Shown here: positions 8,660 to 17,680 of the stretch, piece after piece
Layout of the letters: every line of letters starts with the position of its first letter
How positions within the stretch are numbered: position 1 is the stretch's first letter
Source: DASQPR01 sp963836785
GTDB taxonomy: Bacteria; Actinomycetota; Actinomycetes; Mycobacteriales; Micromonosporaceae
Length of the DNA: 64,000 nt
Direction of reading: 5' to 3'
NCBI GenBank assembly: GCA_963836785.1
Contig: CAWIKW010000025.1
Location: 124,001-188,000 of the forward strand
The notes under the pieces: model-generated
The model's database searches: none
Seen by the model: the letters and a program-made list of their open reading frames with translations, nothing else
Told to the model about the DNA's origin: nothing
Position numbers and translations under genes: made by a program

Positions 8660-11023
8660 GTGACCGCTCCGACCCTGACGCTCACCGCCACGCTCCGCGC
8701 GGCCGGCGTCGACGCCCGACGCGGCATCGTGCGGCTGCATCCCGAGGTGTTGACGGCGCTGGGGCTCCGGCCGGGCGACGCCGTGACGATGACGGGCGAG
8801 CGTACGACGGCCGGCATCGTCGCGTTTGCCACCGGCGGGTCGAGCCGGGCTCTGCTCTACGCCGACGATCTCGTACTCGGCAACCTCGGCTGCCGTGACG
8901 GCGGGCAGGTCACGATCGCGAAGGCGGCTCCGGTGGCCGCCACCCGGGTGACCGTCGCCGGGCCGGTGCACATCCAGGCCGCGGTCTCGCCCGACATGCT
9001 GCGGCTCGCCATGCTCGGCAAGGTCGTGAGCGTCCGCGACGACGTGTCGTTGCTGCCACAGGACGTCTTACCGGCCGCATCGGTCGGCCCGCTCCTCGAA
9101 GCCGCGCGTGCTTCATTGCGCAACACGGTCGGCTACGCCTGGACGTCCGCGCTGCTGACGGTCGTCGCGTGCGACCCGCCCGCGGCCGGGTTGGTGACGA
9201 TGGACACCGTCGTTGGCTGGGCCAGTGGCCAAGTCACGCATTCGAGCGCCACCCCACTGGGGGTACGCCCATCTGCCAGCGCCAACGGGTTCACCATCGC
9301 GACGCGCGCTGGGGCTCCGGGGTCGTCGGCGTCGCCGTCATCGGCGGCGTCGGGAGGCTCCGGCGCGTCCGGCACCTCGGTGGCGGTCGGCGGTGTGGAC
9401 GTCGGCGGTGCGGCGACCGATGTTGCCGCGGAGGCCGACGAGGCGCCGAGCCTCGACGATCTTCCCGGGCTGCGCGCGCAGGCGAACCAACTCATCGAGC
9501 TGTTGGACCTCGGCTTCCACCACAGCGAGGTGCTGGGTCGACTCGGCACCACGATCACGCTCGGCGCCCTGGTGACGGGGCCGTCCGGCTCCGGAAAGTC
9601 AGCGATGGTCCGCGCGGTCGCCGGCGAGGTCGGTGCGCACATCTACGTGTTGTGGGCGCCCGAGATTGCCGCGCTCACGAACAACGACGCCGCCGCTCGA
9701 CTGCGAAACGCGGCGAACGCGGCAGCCGCTTCATCGCCGGCCGTGCTCCTTGTGTCCGACGTCGAATCGTTGATGCCGCGCGACTCGGACTCGTCACCGC
9801 TGGCGACCGCGTTCCGGCATACGGTCGCCGACGCGCTGCGGGCCGGGGTCGCCGTCGTCTGCACGACGAGTCGACCGGAGTCCGTCGACCCGGAGCTTCG
9901 CTCGCCCGGCGTGCTCGACCACGAGATAGCGGTCCCGCTGCCCGACGCGGCCGGCCGCCGTGAGCAGCTCGGCGTGCTGACGCGACAGGTGCCACTCGCC
10001 GCCGACGTACGCCTCGACGACCTGGCCTCGCGTACGCCCGGATTCGTCGCGGCCGACCTCGCCGCGCTGGTACGGGAGGCGGGCGTACGAGCCGCGCTAC
10101 GCCATCGCGCCGCTTCCGCGCCCGACGGTTCGCCGTCGGTCGGCCTCGTCGACTTCATGGCCGCGCTCGAAGTCGTACGGCCGACGAGCATGGGCCAGTC
10201 GGTGCTGGAGCTGGGCTCGATCACGCTCGACGATGTCGGCGACATGGCCGACGTGAAGGAAGTGCTGACCGAGGCCGTGCTGTGGCCGCTGACCTACCCG
10301 GACACGTTCGCCCGCCTCGGCATCGAGCCGCCGCGCGGTGTGCTGCTCTACGGTCCGCCCGGTTGCGGCAAGACGTACCTCGTGAAGGCGATCGCCGGCA
10401 CCGGCAAGGCGAACGTGCTGTCGGTCAAGGGCGCCGAACTGCTGTCGAAGTGGGTCGGCGACAGCGAACGAGCGGTCCGCGAGTTGTTCCGCCGGGCCCG
10501 GGACGCGGCGCCGACACTGATATTCCTGGACGAGGTCGACGCGCTGGCACCGATGCGCGGCCAGTCGACCGATGGTGGAACGACCGATCGCGTCGTCGCG
10601 TCGTTGCTGACCGAATTGGACGGCGTCGAGTCGCTGCGCAACGTGGTCGTGATCGCGGCGACGAACCGTCCGGACCTGGTCGACTCGGCGCTGCTGCGTC
10701 CCGGACGCATCGAACGTCTCGTGTACGTCCCGCCACCGGACGCATCCGCCCGGGCCGAGATTTTGCGGGCCGCGGCGAAGTCCGTACCGCTGGACAAGGA
10801 TGTTGATTTGGCCGTGCTCGCGACGGACCTGGACGGTTTCTCGGCGGCCGATTGCACCGCTCTGATCCGCGAATCAGCACTGGCCGCGATGCGCGAGTCG
10901 TTGGACGCGGCAATGGTCAACGCGGCGCATGTGGCCATCGCCCGCAAGCGTGTTCGAGCATCGCTCGACCCGAATCAGGTCGCGGCGCTCGCCGCTTACG
11001 CGACCCTCCACGCGCCGGGCTGA
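8660..11023 (+). CDS. Cdc48/VAT-like double AAA ATPase
   Basis: A 787-residue protein built like archaeal VAT and eukaryotic Cdc48. A double-psi-barrel-like N domain (about 5-110) is followed by a low-complexity linker and two AAA modules. The first has Walker A GPSGSGKS near 306 but a degenerate Walker B (LLVSDVESL). The second is canonical, with GPPGCGKT near 563, LIFLDEVDAL near 620 and arginine-finger region LLRPGRIER. A related two-AAA protein is known in mycobacteria (Rv0435c). The likely role is ATP-driven unfolding or remodelling of proteins. The GTG at 8660 fits a start just before the N domain; the frame stays open upstream to 8555. Confidence 0.85.
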   Translation: MTAPTLTLTATLRAAGVDARRGIVRLHPEVLTALGLRPGDAVTMTGERTTAGIVAFATGGSSRALLYADDLVLGNLGCRDGGQVTIAKAAPVAATRVTVAGPVHIQAAVSPDMLRLAMLGKVVSVRDDVSLLPQDVLPAASVGPLLEAARASLRNTVGYAWTSALLTVVACDPPAAGLVTMDTVVGWASGQVTHSSATPLGVRPSASANGFTIATRAGAPGSSASPSSAASGGSGASGTSVAVGGVDVGGAATDVAAEADEAPSLDDLPGLRAQANQLIELLDLGFHHSEVLGRLGTTITLGALVTGPSGSGKSAMVRAVAGEVGAHIYVLWAPEIAALTNNDAAARLRNAANAAAASSPAVLLVSDVESLMPRDSDSSPLATAFRHTVADALRAGVAVVCTTSRPESVDPELRSPGVLDHEIAVPLPDAAGRREQLGVLTRQVPLAADVRLDDLASRTPGFVAADLAALVREAGVRAALRHRAASAPDGSPSVGLVDFMAALEVVRPTSMGQSVLELGSITLDDVGDMADVKEVLTEAVLWPLTYPDTFARLGIEPPRGVLLYGPPGCGKTYLVKAIAGTGKANVLSVKGAELLSKWVGDSERAVRELFRRARDAAPTLIFLDEVDALAPMRGQSTDGGTTDRVVASLLTELDGVESLRNVVVIAATNRPDLVDSALLRPGRIERLVYVPPPDASARAEILRAAAKSVPLDKDVDLAVLATDLDGFSAADCTALIRESALAAMRESLDAAMVNAAHVAIARKRVRASLDPNQVAALAAYATLHAPG

Positions 11024-11048
11024 CGCTTTATCTTTGGCGATTGCTTGG

Positions 11049-11426
11049 TCATGGATGTGATTGTCGATCGACCGGTCCGCGCAGCACACAGAACTCGTTT
11101 CCCTCCGGGTCGGCCAGCACGACCCAGCCGAGTCCGTCCGGTCGACGGTGGTCTTCTAGGAGAGTCGCGCCGAGGCCGACAATGCGGTCAACGTCACCGT
11201 CGCGCGTCTCGTCCGGCTCCAGGCAGATGTGCGCCCGATTCTTGACCGCCTTGGGCTCCGGTACGCGCTGGAAGAACAGCGCCTGCGAGTTCGCCAAGCG
11301 GATGCCGACCTCCTCGTCGCCCGGCGAGCAGTCGGCGTCGATCGGTGCTTTCATCACGGCACTCCAAAAGACCGCCAGCGCGTACGGGTCGGCACAGTCG
11401 AACGCGAAGTTACGGATCCTCGGCAC
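11049..11426 (-). CDS. VOC/glyoxalase-fold family protein
   Basis: A 125-residue single-domain vicinal-oxygen-chelate protein beginning PRIRNFAFDCADP and ending with LADPEGNEFCVL, the usual closing block of the family. The GTG start is supported by a strong AAGGAG seven bases upstream; the frame stays open further upstream but without conserved sequence. VOC proteins include dioxygenases, isomerases and antibiotic-binding proteins. The substrate is not evident here. Confidence 0.83.
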   Translation of the reverse strand: MPRIRNFAFDCADPYALAVFWSAVMKAPIDADCSPGDEEVGIRLANSQALFFQRVPEPKAVKNRAHICLEPDETRDGDVDRIVGLGATLLEDHRRPDGLGWVVLADPEGNEFCVLRGPVDRQSHP

Positions 11427-11862
11427 GTGTGCTCCTTCCGCGTCTGCTGGGCGAGTCCAGCTGACGCTGTCTATCAGACGTGACACGCTTTCGTCTGCCC
11501 GTTCGTGTCGCGTAGTGGGTTGCGGCGGCCCGCTACGCAGGGGTTGCGGGGGCCCGTCGAGGTCCCATGTGGACCTTGGCCTCCGCTTGGACGTCCGGGC
11601 TGCTGGGTACTCTGGTGGACATGGCTCGCGTGGCTCGGTCCGATGTCGCACCGCATGTGACGGTGCCCGCCGACACGCGTGACGAAAGCTCTCCGCCGGT
11701 GCGCGTCGGCAGCTTCGACCGCTTCGTCGCCGCCGTCCGCTCCGGCGGCGCCGTCCGCTTCGTCCGCTGGGCGGCGGCTGCGGCCGCCTCGGCCGCGCGA
11801 CGGCGAGGTCGACGACAATTCCCGGGATGGCCAGGCCCAAAACGTCCATGACCAGCTAGTCG
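11427..11862. other. Divergent intergenic region without a convincing gene
   Basis: This lies between the minus-strand VOC gene and the plus-strand DUF3263 gene, so it should carry both promoters. A 94-codon plus-strand frame at 11567-11851 is open but has an Arg/Ala-rich composition typical of GC-rich chance frames and no domain. I do not call it a gene. Confidence 0.5.
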
Positions 11863-12252
11863 ATGCGGCGCATGAGTCGGCGGCTCTGGAAGCGTCCGCG
11901 CGTGGAAGCGTCCGCACTGGCAGCGTCCGCGGCGGCGGCCGACGCGGGCGGCGACGTCGCTTCCGAGTCTGCCGTTCTCGAGGTCGACTCCGCTCCCCCT
12001 CGGGTACGGACCGAGCGGACGCCACTCACCGATCGCGAACGCGCGATGCTCGAGTTCGAGCGGTTCTGGTGGCGGCACGCGGGCTCGAAAGAGCAGGCAA
12101 TCCGGGAGACGTTCGACCTGTCCGCGACGCATTACTACCGGCTGCTGAATGCTCTTCTCGATCAACCCGCGGCCGTCGAGTTCGACCCATTGGTCGTCGG
12201 CCGCTTGCGCCGTCTGCGCGCCAGCCGCGCTCGTCGCCGAGCCGGTCGCTAA
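11863..12252 (+). CDS. DUF3263 domain protein
   Basis: A 129-residue basic protein. The C-terminal half (about 50-120) carries the DUF3263 pattern: LTDRERAMLEFERFWW, then KEQAIRETFDLSATHYYRLLN, then a basic tail. The family occurs in actinobacteria and has a helix-turn-helix-like core, so it may bind DNA, but no function is established to my knowledge. The first 45 residues are Ala/Arg-rich and an internal start is possible. Confidence 0.75.
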   Translation: MRRMSRRLWKRPRVEASALAASAAAADAGGDVASESAVLEVDSAPPRVRTERTPLTDRERAMLEFERFWWRHAGSKEQAIRETFDLSATHYYRLLNALLDQPAAVEFDPLVVGRLRRLRASRARRRAGR

Positions 12253-12612
12253 GCCTGAAGGTCGCATCCCGACGATGGGAATCGAGGTCTACCGGCGTCG
12301 TGCCGGCAACCGAGTTGGCGGCTTTGCAGACCCGGCGGGTGGGTGCTTTGACGCCGCGGGAGACTTCGACCGTCTTCTGCCCGCTGACGCCGTCGCTGGC
12401 CAGGGATGCCTTGCGCCACAACGGGTTCGATCCGTCGCACCGCGTCTCCGCCGCTGGGGAACGACTGCAAGGGTCCGGCCAGCGCCCACGTCGTGTGACC
12501 TAATCTTCACCGATCCGCGGCCGCTGCTGGTCGTGGATCGTTTGTGCCACAACGGTTTCGGCCCGCTTCATTGCTCCCCGGGATTGTCGTACGGGTGTGC
12601 GATTGTGGTGTC
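12253..12612. other. Intergenic region upstream of a broken HNH gene
   Basis: No gene is supported. A GCCACAACGG(G/T)TTCG sequence occurs twice, near 12415 and 12546, about 130 bases apart, the second copy shortly before the HNH relic. Its meaning is unknown. Confidence 0.45.
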
Positions 12613-13884
12613 ATGGACGAGGCGTTGACACGGGCCGGGGCGGACATCGCCGGGTTCGCGTCGCGTCCGGTCTACGGCCTGTCCGACACGCAGTTGTCCG
12701 AGACGGCCGCAGTCGTGCACGCGATCAGTTCGCCGCTGTGCAGCGATCCTCGCCACGATCGCGCGGGAGGCCCAGGGTCGGGATCTGCCCCGGCGGCAGG
12801 GTGCGACGTCGACGGTGGCGTGGCTACGCGACCTGCTGCGCATCAGCCCGGCCGAAGCACGGCACCCTCGTCACCCTGGGCCAGGTGCTCGATGAGCGGC
12901 CGGTGTTAGCCGACGCCGTCACCGACGGCACGAGTCAACCCGCCCAGGCCGTGGCGATCGGTCGGGTGTTGGCCGACGTCCCCGACCACGAACCCGGCCT
13001 GGTCGACAAGGTCGAAACCGTGCTGATCGGCCACGCCGGCCACTTCGAACCGGCCATCCTGCGCCGACTCGGCGACCGCGTCCTGGCCCACATCAACCCC
13101 GACCTGGCCGACCAGCAACTCCGCGACCGGCTCGACCGCGAACAGCAACACGCGCAGCAACGCCGCGGGTTCACCCTGACCCCCGACGGGCTCGGCGGCA
13201 TCCGCCTGACCGGTGTGTTGGACGTGGAAGGCGCGGCGATCATCGACGCCGCCATCGCACCACTGACCGAACCTCTCCGTGACGCGTCCGGCCCGGACCT
13301 GCGCAGCCCGGCCGCCCGCCGCGCCGACGCCCTGGTCGACGTCTGCCAGTTGGCGCTACGCACCGGACAACTACCCGCCAACGGCGGGCAACCCGCGCAG
13401 ATCGTCGTCACCATCGACCTCGACGCCCTACAACGCGACGTAGCCGTCGGCCAGCTCGACACCGGGCAACTGCTCACCCCCGCAGCCACCCGACGCCTCG
13501 CCTGCGACGCCGCCATCCTGCCCGCCCTCCTCGACAGCGCCAGCGTCCCCATCGATGTAGGCCGCGACCCGACGCCCCTTCACCGGCGCCACCCGCACCG
13601 CGATCCTGCTCCGCGATGGGGGCTGCGCCTTCCCCGGCTGCGACCGACCACCCCGCTGGACCGACATCCACCACATCACCTACTGGACCAACGGCGGCAC
13701 CACCAACCGCGACAACGGCGTCGCCCTCTGCCGATATCACCACCGACTCATCCACACCAGCGACTGGACCATCCACCTCGGACCCGACCGACAAACCCAC
13801 CTTCACCCCACCCACCCACACCGACCCCACCCAACAACCCCGCCGCAACCCCTACCACCAACTCAGATAGCAGGCAGCTACTGA
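12613..13884 (+). pseudogene. Frameshifted DUF222/13E12-family HNH endonuclease
   Basis: The parts of a DUF222-HNH protein are all present but spread over different frames. The N-terminus MDEALTRAGADIAGF starts at 12613. A segment reading GRDLPRRQGATSTVAWL lies in another frame near 12775-12850. The main DUF222 body (LVTLGQVLDERPVLADAV onward) occupies a third register to about 13570. The HNH motif (CAFPGCDRPPRWTDIHH, then LCRYHHRLIH) lies in yet another register from 13579 to the stop at 13882. At least three frameshifts are needed. Intact relatives (REP13E12 type) behave as dispersed repeat genes in actinobacteria. Confidence 0.88.
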
Positions 13885-14385
13885 TGAGCCGGATTCACAA
13901 TCGTCCGAGCCGCCCGTCGTGCGGCCACGGTCGCGGATCCCTTAGAGGACGGCCGGGCGCGTCATCGAGCGGACGGGTCGGCCCGTGCCGCCCAGCTATC
14001 CGCCGCTGACACCGGTTGCCCTGCGCCGCCCGGAACTTCGGCGCGTCCGCAGCCGATCACATCGGAGCGCCTTGCGGCCCCTGCCCGGTCCACAGCAGAA
14101 CACCCCGCGGCATCGCGCCGCGCCGCTCGGCGCCGGACCCGACCCACCAGAGCACCCGTGGCACCCCGCGAACCCCAGCCCGATCCACATCAGATCGCCC
14201 CGCGGTGCCGAACCGGCGACCAGACCATCCGCGGCGCCCCACGAGCCCAGCCCTGCCCTACCAGACGACCTCGCGGCGCCGAAACGGCTATCAGACCACG
14301 CCGGGCGCGGTGCGCCGCCGGCCCCGCCCTACTAGCCACCCCGGGCGCCGCCGTGCTGGCTTACCAAGCGTGTTGGCCCACTTGG
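13885..14385. repeat. Non-coding region with degenerate GCGGCGCC-rich repeats
   Basis: No gene is supported. From about 14085 to 14345 a loose unit of 32-50 bases recurs five or six times. Each copy has a CCA(N)CAGA start followed within some ten bases by a CCGCGG(C/T)GCC-like block. The copies differ enough that this looks like an old, decayed array. Confidence 0.5.
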
Positions 14386-15171
14386 TCAAACCCGTACGAC
14401 GGTGAGGCCGACCGCCTCGAACTCGCTGATCGTGGCGTCGGTGGCGCCTGCGTCGGTGACCAGGGTGTCGATGCGCTCGATCGGGCAGATCCGGGCGAAC
14501 GCGTGCATGCCGAGCTTCGAGCTGTCCGCGATGATGACGACTCGACGAGCCCGAGCCACCATCAGGTTGTTCATCGCGGCCTCGCCCTCATGGTGGGCGG
14601 CCGCGCCGAGCGTGACGTCGAGCGCGTCGACGCCAAGCAAAGCGATGTCGAGCGTTACCTCGCGCAGGATTCCCCCGGCCAGCGGACCGACAAGCTCGAA
14701 CGACTGCGGCCGGACGACTCCGCCGGTGACGACGATTTTCATCCGGGATCGTACGAGGAGCTCGTTCGCGATGTTCAGCGCGTTAGTGACGACGGTGAGC
14801 TGGGCCTCGTCCGGCGACGAGCTGAGTTCCGGCCGGACCGCGAGCGCTCGGGCGACCTCCGTCGTCGTCGTCCCGCCATTGATCGCGACGACCATGCCGG
14901 GCGACACGAGCGCCGCCGCCGCCGCGCCGATCCGCTGCTTCTCGGCCGAATGCTTGGCCGTCTTGTAGCGCAGCGGGAGATCGTACGAGACGCCGTTGGC
15001 GACGGCTCCGCCGCGCGTACGGGTGATCATCTGTTGCTGCGCGAGCTGATCGAAATCGCGCCGGATCGTGGCCTGGGACACGCCGAGGCGCTCGGCCGCA
15101 TCCTCCACCGTGACCCGGCCGCTATTGGTCAGGAGTTCGAGCAGCGTGTTCCAGCGCGCGTACCGGTCCAC
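14386..15171 (-). CDS. DeoR/GlpR-family transcriptional repressor of amino-sugar genes
   Basis: A 261-residue regulator with an N-terminal helix-turn-helix at about 20-43 (VTVEDAAERLGVSQATIRRD) and a DeoR sensor domain of sugar-phosphate isomerase fold (MVVAINGGTTTTEVARAL, then VVIIADSSKLG). Such proteins respond to phosphorylated sugars. The GTG at 15171 has GGGGAG just upstream, which decides it over longer options. It is divergent from a ROK kinase and nagA, so N-acetylglucosamine-6-phosphate or a related sugar phosphate is the likely effector; that is inference. Confidence 0.87.
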   Translation of the reverse strand: MDRYARWNTLLELLTNSGRVTVEDAAERLGVSQATIRRDFDQLAQQQMITRTRGGAVANGVSYDLPLRYKTAKHSAEKQRIGAAAAALVSPGMVVAINGGTTTTEVARALAVRPELSSSPDEAQLTVVTNALNIANELLVRSRMKIVVTGGVVRPQSFELVGPLAGGILREVTLDIALLGVDALDVTLGAAAHHEGEAAMNNLMVARARRVVIIADSSKLGMHAFARICPIERIDTLVTDAGATDATISEFEAVGLTVVRV

Positions 15172-15301
15172 GGGACTCCCCTGCACATTAATGAGTGAAC
15201 GTGTGCACAATGATGCGCGAAACATGCCGTCCGAGTCGAGACTCGTGCGCGAAACGTCACGTCCCCGACACTCGCCACCGGTCCCGGGCAGGCCCGGCAG
15301 A

Positions 15302-15456
15302 ATGATCAGCAACGTCGATCGACCAGGCCGGATGATCACCCACGGCGGTCAACCGGGCGGCATGATCTGCAAGGTCGATCACCCGCGGCGGTCAACCGGG
15401 CGGCATGATCTGCAAGGTCGATCACCCCCGGCTGGGTGATCAGCAACACGGTCGGC
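15302..15456. promoter_or_regulatory. Four candidate operator copies, two inside a 43-bp tandem duplication
   Basis: Copies of TGATC(A/T)GCAA(C/G) followed by GTCGATC-like sequence begin near 15303, 15362, 15405 and 15437. The middle two belong to an exact 43-bp tandem duplication (15343-15385 and 15386-15428). They fill the gap between the divergent DeoR and ROK genes and could be sites for the DeoR regulator. In addition, a (C/G)(A/G)TTAATGAG motif lies at both edges of the gap, near 15187 and 15492. Confidence 0.6.
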
Positions 15457-15516
15457 GACAGGAAGCGGCATGCCGGGCACCTGCACCAGGACGTTAATGA
15501 GGAGGGGCACCAACCG

Positions 15517-16452
15517 ATGACCGACGTCGTCGTCGCGATCGACATTGGCGGCACCGGGTTGAAGTGCGCCCTGGTCGACGCGGCCGACGGGACGATCGCT
15601 CACACCGAGCGGCATCTGACCGGTGCCGAACGTGGCCCGGTGGCCGTGGCCGACACGATCGTCGAGGTCGCGGCCGGTCTCGTCGACACGGCCCGACTCG
15701 AAGGCCTCGAACCGCGGGCGATCGGGCTCGTCGCGCCCGGCGTGATCGACGAGACGACCGGTGTCGCGGTGTGGTCGGCGAACGTCGGTTTCCGGGACGT
15801 ACCCCTGCGTGATCTTGTCATTGCTCGCCTGGAACTGCCGGCGGTGCTCGCCCACGACGTGCGTGGTGGCGCACTGGCCGAAGCACGACTCGGAGCGGGG
15901 CGAGGGGCCGAGCGGGTGTGGTTCGTCGCCATCGGCACCGGCATCGCCGGCGCGTATGTGCGCGACGGCCGCACCGACAGCGGCGCTCACGGTGCATCGG
16001 GCGAGATCGGGCACGTCGTCGTCCGCCCGGACGGTCCGCGGTGCGGCTGCGGCATGCGTGGCTGCGTCGAGGCGTTTGCCTCAGCGTCATCGATCGCGCG
16101 GCGGTATGCGCAGCGCACGGATGCGAAGATCTCCGCCGCCGACGTCGTCGCGAGGGCAGCCGACGGCGATGTCGCCGCCGTCGAGGTCTGGGCCGATGCG
16201 ATCGATGCGCTCGCGGACGGCCTCCGGATCGGCATCACGCTCTACGACCCGGACATCATCGTCCTGGGCGGCGGGCTCGCCCAGGCCGGCGCCGCGCTGA
16301 TCGACCCGCTGACGTCGGCCGTGCGCGAGCGCCTCACGTTCCAGACCATGCCTTTGCTGGTACGGGCCGAGCTGGGTGACGAGGCCGGCTGCCTGGGGGC
16401 GGCACAGCTGGCGATCGATCTCCTCGCGGTTGCGGAGGGCGCACGTGGATGA
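15517..16452 (+). CDS. ROK-family sugar kinase
   Basis: A 311-residue ROK protein. The ATP loop DIGGTGLK is at 9-16 and the cysteine zinc motif reads CGCGMRGCVE, which defines the family. The ATG at 15517 has GAGGAGG about ten bases upstream. Its eight-base overlap with nagA and the divergent DeoR gene suggest phosphorylation of N-acetylglucosamine or a related amino sugar, but glucokinase-like specificity is not excluded. Confidence 0.87.
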   Translation: MTDVVVAIDIGGTGLKCALVDAADGTIAHTERHLTGAERGPVAVADTIVEVAAGLVDTARLEGLEPRAIGLVAPGVIDETTGVAVWSANVGFRDVPLRDLVIARLELPAVLAHDVRGGALAEARLGAGRGAERVWFVAIGTGIAGAYVRDGRTDSGAHGASGEIGHVVVRPDGPRCGCGMRGCVEAFASASSIARRYAQRTDAKISAADVVARAADGDVAAVEVWADAIDALADGLRIGITLYDPDIIVLGGGLAQAGAALIDPLTSAVRERLTFQTMPLLVRAELGDEAGCLGAAQLAIDLLAVAEGARG

Positions 16453-17644
16453 CGATCAACTCGATGACGGTCACATGAATGACGGTCGCACGGGCACGCA
16501 TAACGGAACCGATCACGACATCGTCGGCCGGATCGTCACGCCCGACGGCATCGTCGAGGGGCGGCTCCGGATCGAACGCGACCGGATCACCGACCTTGCG
16601 CCGGGGCCAGTTCCAGCGGACGCACCGTGGCTCATACCGGGCTTCGTCGACATGCACGTCCACGGCGGCGGCGGCCACACATTCACCACGGGCGACGCCG
16701 ACGCGGCCCGGGCGGCCGCGGGCTTCCATCTGACCCACGGCACGACGACGCTGCTCGCGAGCCTGGTCAGCAGCCCACACGACCTGATGCTGGCGGCGAC
16801 GGCGGCGTTTGCCCCGCTGGTCGACGAGGGTGTGCTCGGCGGCATCCACTTCGAGGGGCCGTACCTGGCGAGGGCATTGTGCGGCGCGCAGAATCCCGAT
16901 TTCCTTCGCGAGCCGTCGACCGCCGAGCTCGGCGCGCTGATCGATGCCGGCGACGGCGCCGTGCGGATGGTGACGCTTGCGCCCGAACTTCCCGGCGCCC
17001 ACGACGTGATCCGTCTTCTCGTCGAACGCAACGTCGTGGCCGCGATCGGTCACACCGACGCGACGTACCGCCAGGTCGCCGACGCCATCGAGGCGGGCGC
17101 GACGGTCGGCACACACGTGTTCAACGGGATGCGACCGCCGCACCACCGAGCCCCCGGCCCGGCGTACGCGTTGCTCGGCTCGCCCGGCGTGACCTGTGAG
17201 TTCGTTGCCGACGGCGCGCATCTCGCGGACGAGACGCTGGAGTTCGCGTTCCGGGTCGTCGGCGGTTCCCGTGCCGCTCTGATCACCGACGCGATCGCGG
17301 CGGCCGGCATGGCGGACGGCACCTATGAACTCGGTGGGCAAGCGGTGATCGTCGCCGACCGGGTTGCCCGACTCGCATCGTCGGGTGGCGGCGAACCGGG
17401 CTCGATCGCCGGCAGCACGTTGACCATGGACACGGCATTCCGCCGTACGCTGCGGATCACCGGGTCGATCGTCACGGCGGCCCGGGCTGCCGCCACGACA
17501 CCGGCCCGCGCGCTGGGCTACACCAACCGGGGTGCGCTCGCCGCCGGGCAGCGGGCCGACGTCCTGACGTTCACGCCCGACCTGACCCTCATCGAGGTCT
17601 GGCAGGCCGGTCGCCGGTTCGAGATCGACGACCTCGACAGCTAG
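16445..17644 (+). CDS. nagA: N-acetylglucosamine-6-phosphate deacetylase
   Basis: A 399-residue amidohydrolase that removes acetate from N-acetylglucosamine-6-phosphate. Visible elements are the metal motif HVHGGGGH, HFEGPYL with the conserved glutamate, AIGHTDAT, THVFNGM, and LITDAI with the catalytic aspartate. The GTG at 16445 has GGAGGG eight bases upstream and overlaps the kinase by eight bases; a later ATG at 16475 is less likely. Together the operon would phosphorylate and deacetylate an amino sugar for glycolysis. No nagB is in the window. Confidence 0.9.
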   Translation: MDDDQLDDGHMNDGRTGTHNGTDHDIVGRIVTPDGIVEGRLRIERDRITDLAPGPVPADAPWLIPGFVDMHVHGGGGHTFTTGDADAARAAAGFHLTHGTTTLLASLVSSPHDLMLAATAAFAPLVDEGVLGGIHFEGPYLARALCGAQNPDFLREPSTAELGALIDAGDGAVRMVTLAPELPGAHDVIRLLVERNVVAAIGHTDATYRQVADAIEAGATVGTHVFNGMRPPHHRAPGPAYALLGSPGVTCEFVADGAHLADETLEFAFRVVGGSRAALITDAIAAAGMADGTYELGGQAVIVADRVARLASSGGGEPGSIAGSTLTMDTAFRRTLRITGSIVTAARAAATTPARALGYTNRGALAAGQRADVLTFTPDLTLIEVWQAGRRFEIDDLDS

Positions 17645-17680
17645 AGCAACAACAGCTAAAGCGCCAATTGCCTCGCCGGC

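Noticed and set aside
11567..11851. A 94-codon frame before the DUF3263 gene
   Set aside because: No ribosome site, Arg/Ala-rich, no recognisable domain.
15343..15428. Possible CRISPR repeat pair of 43 bp
   Set aside because: Direct head-to-tail duplication with no spacer; better read as operator duplication.
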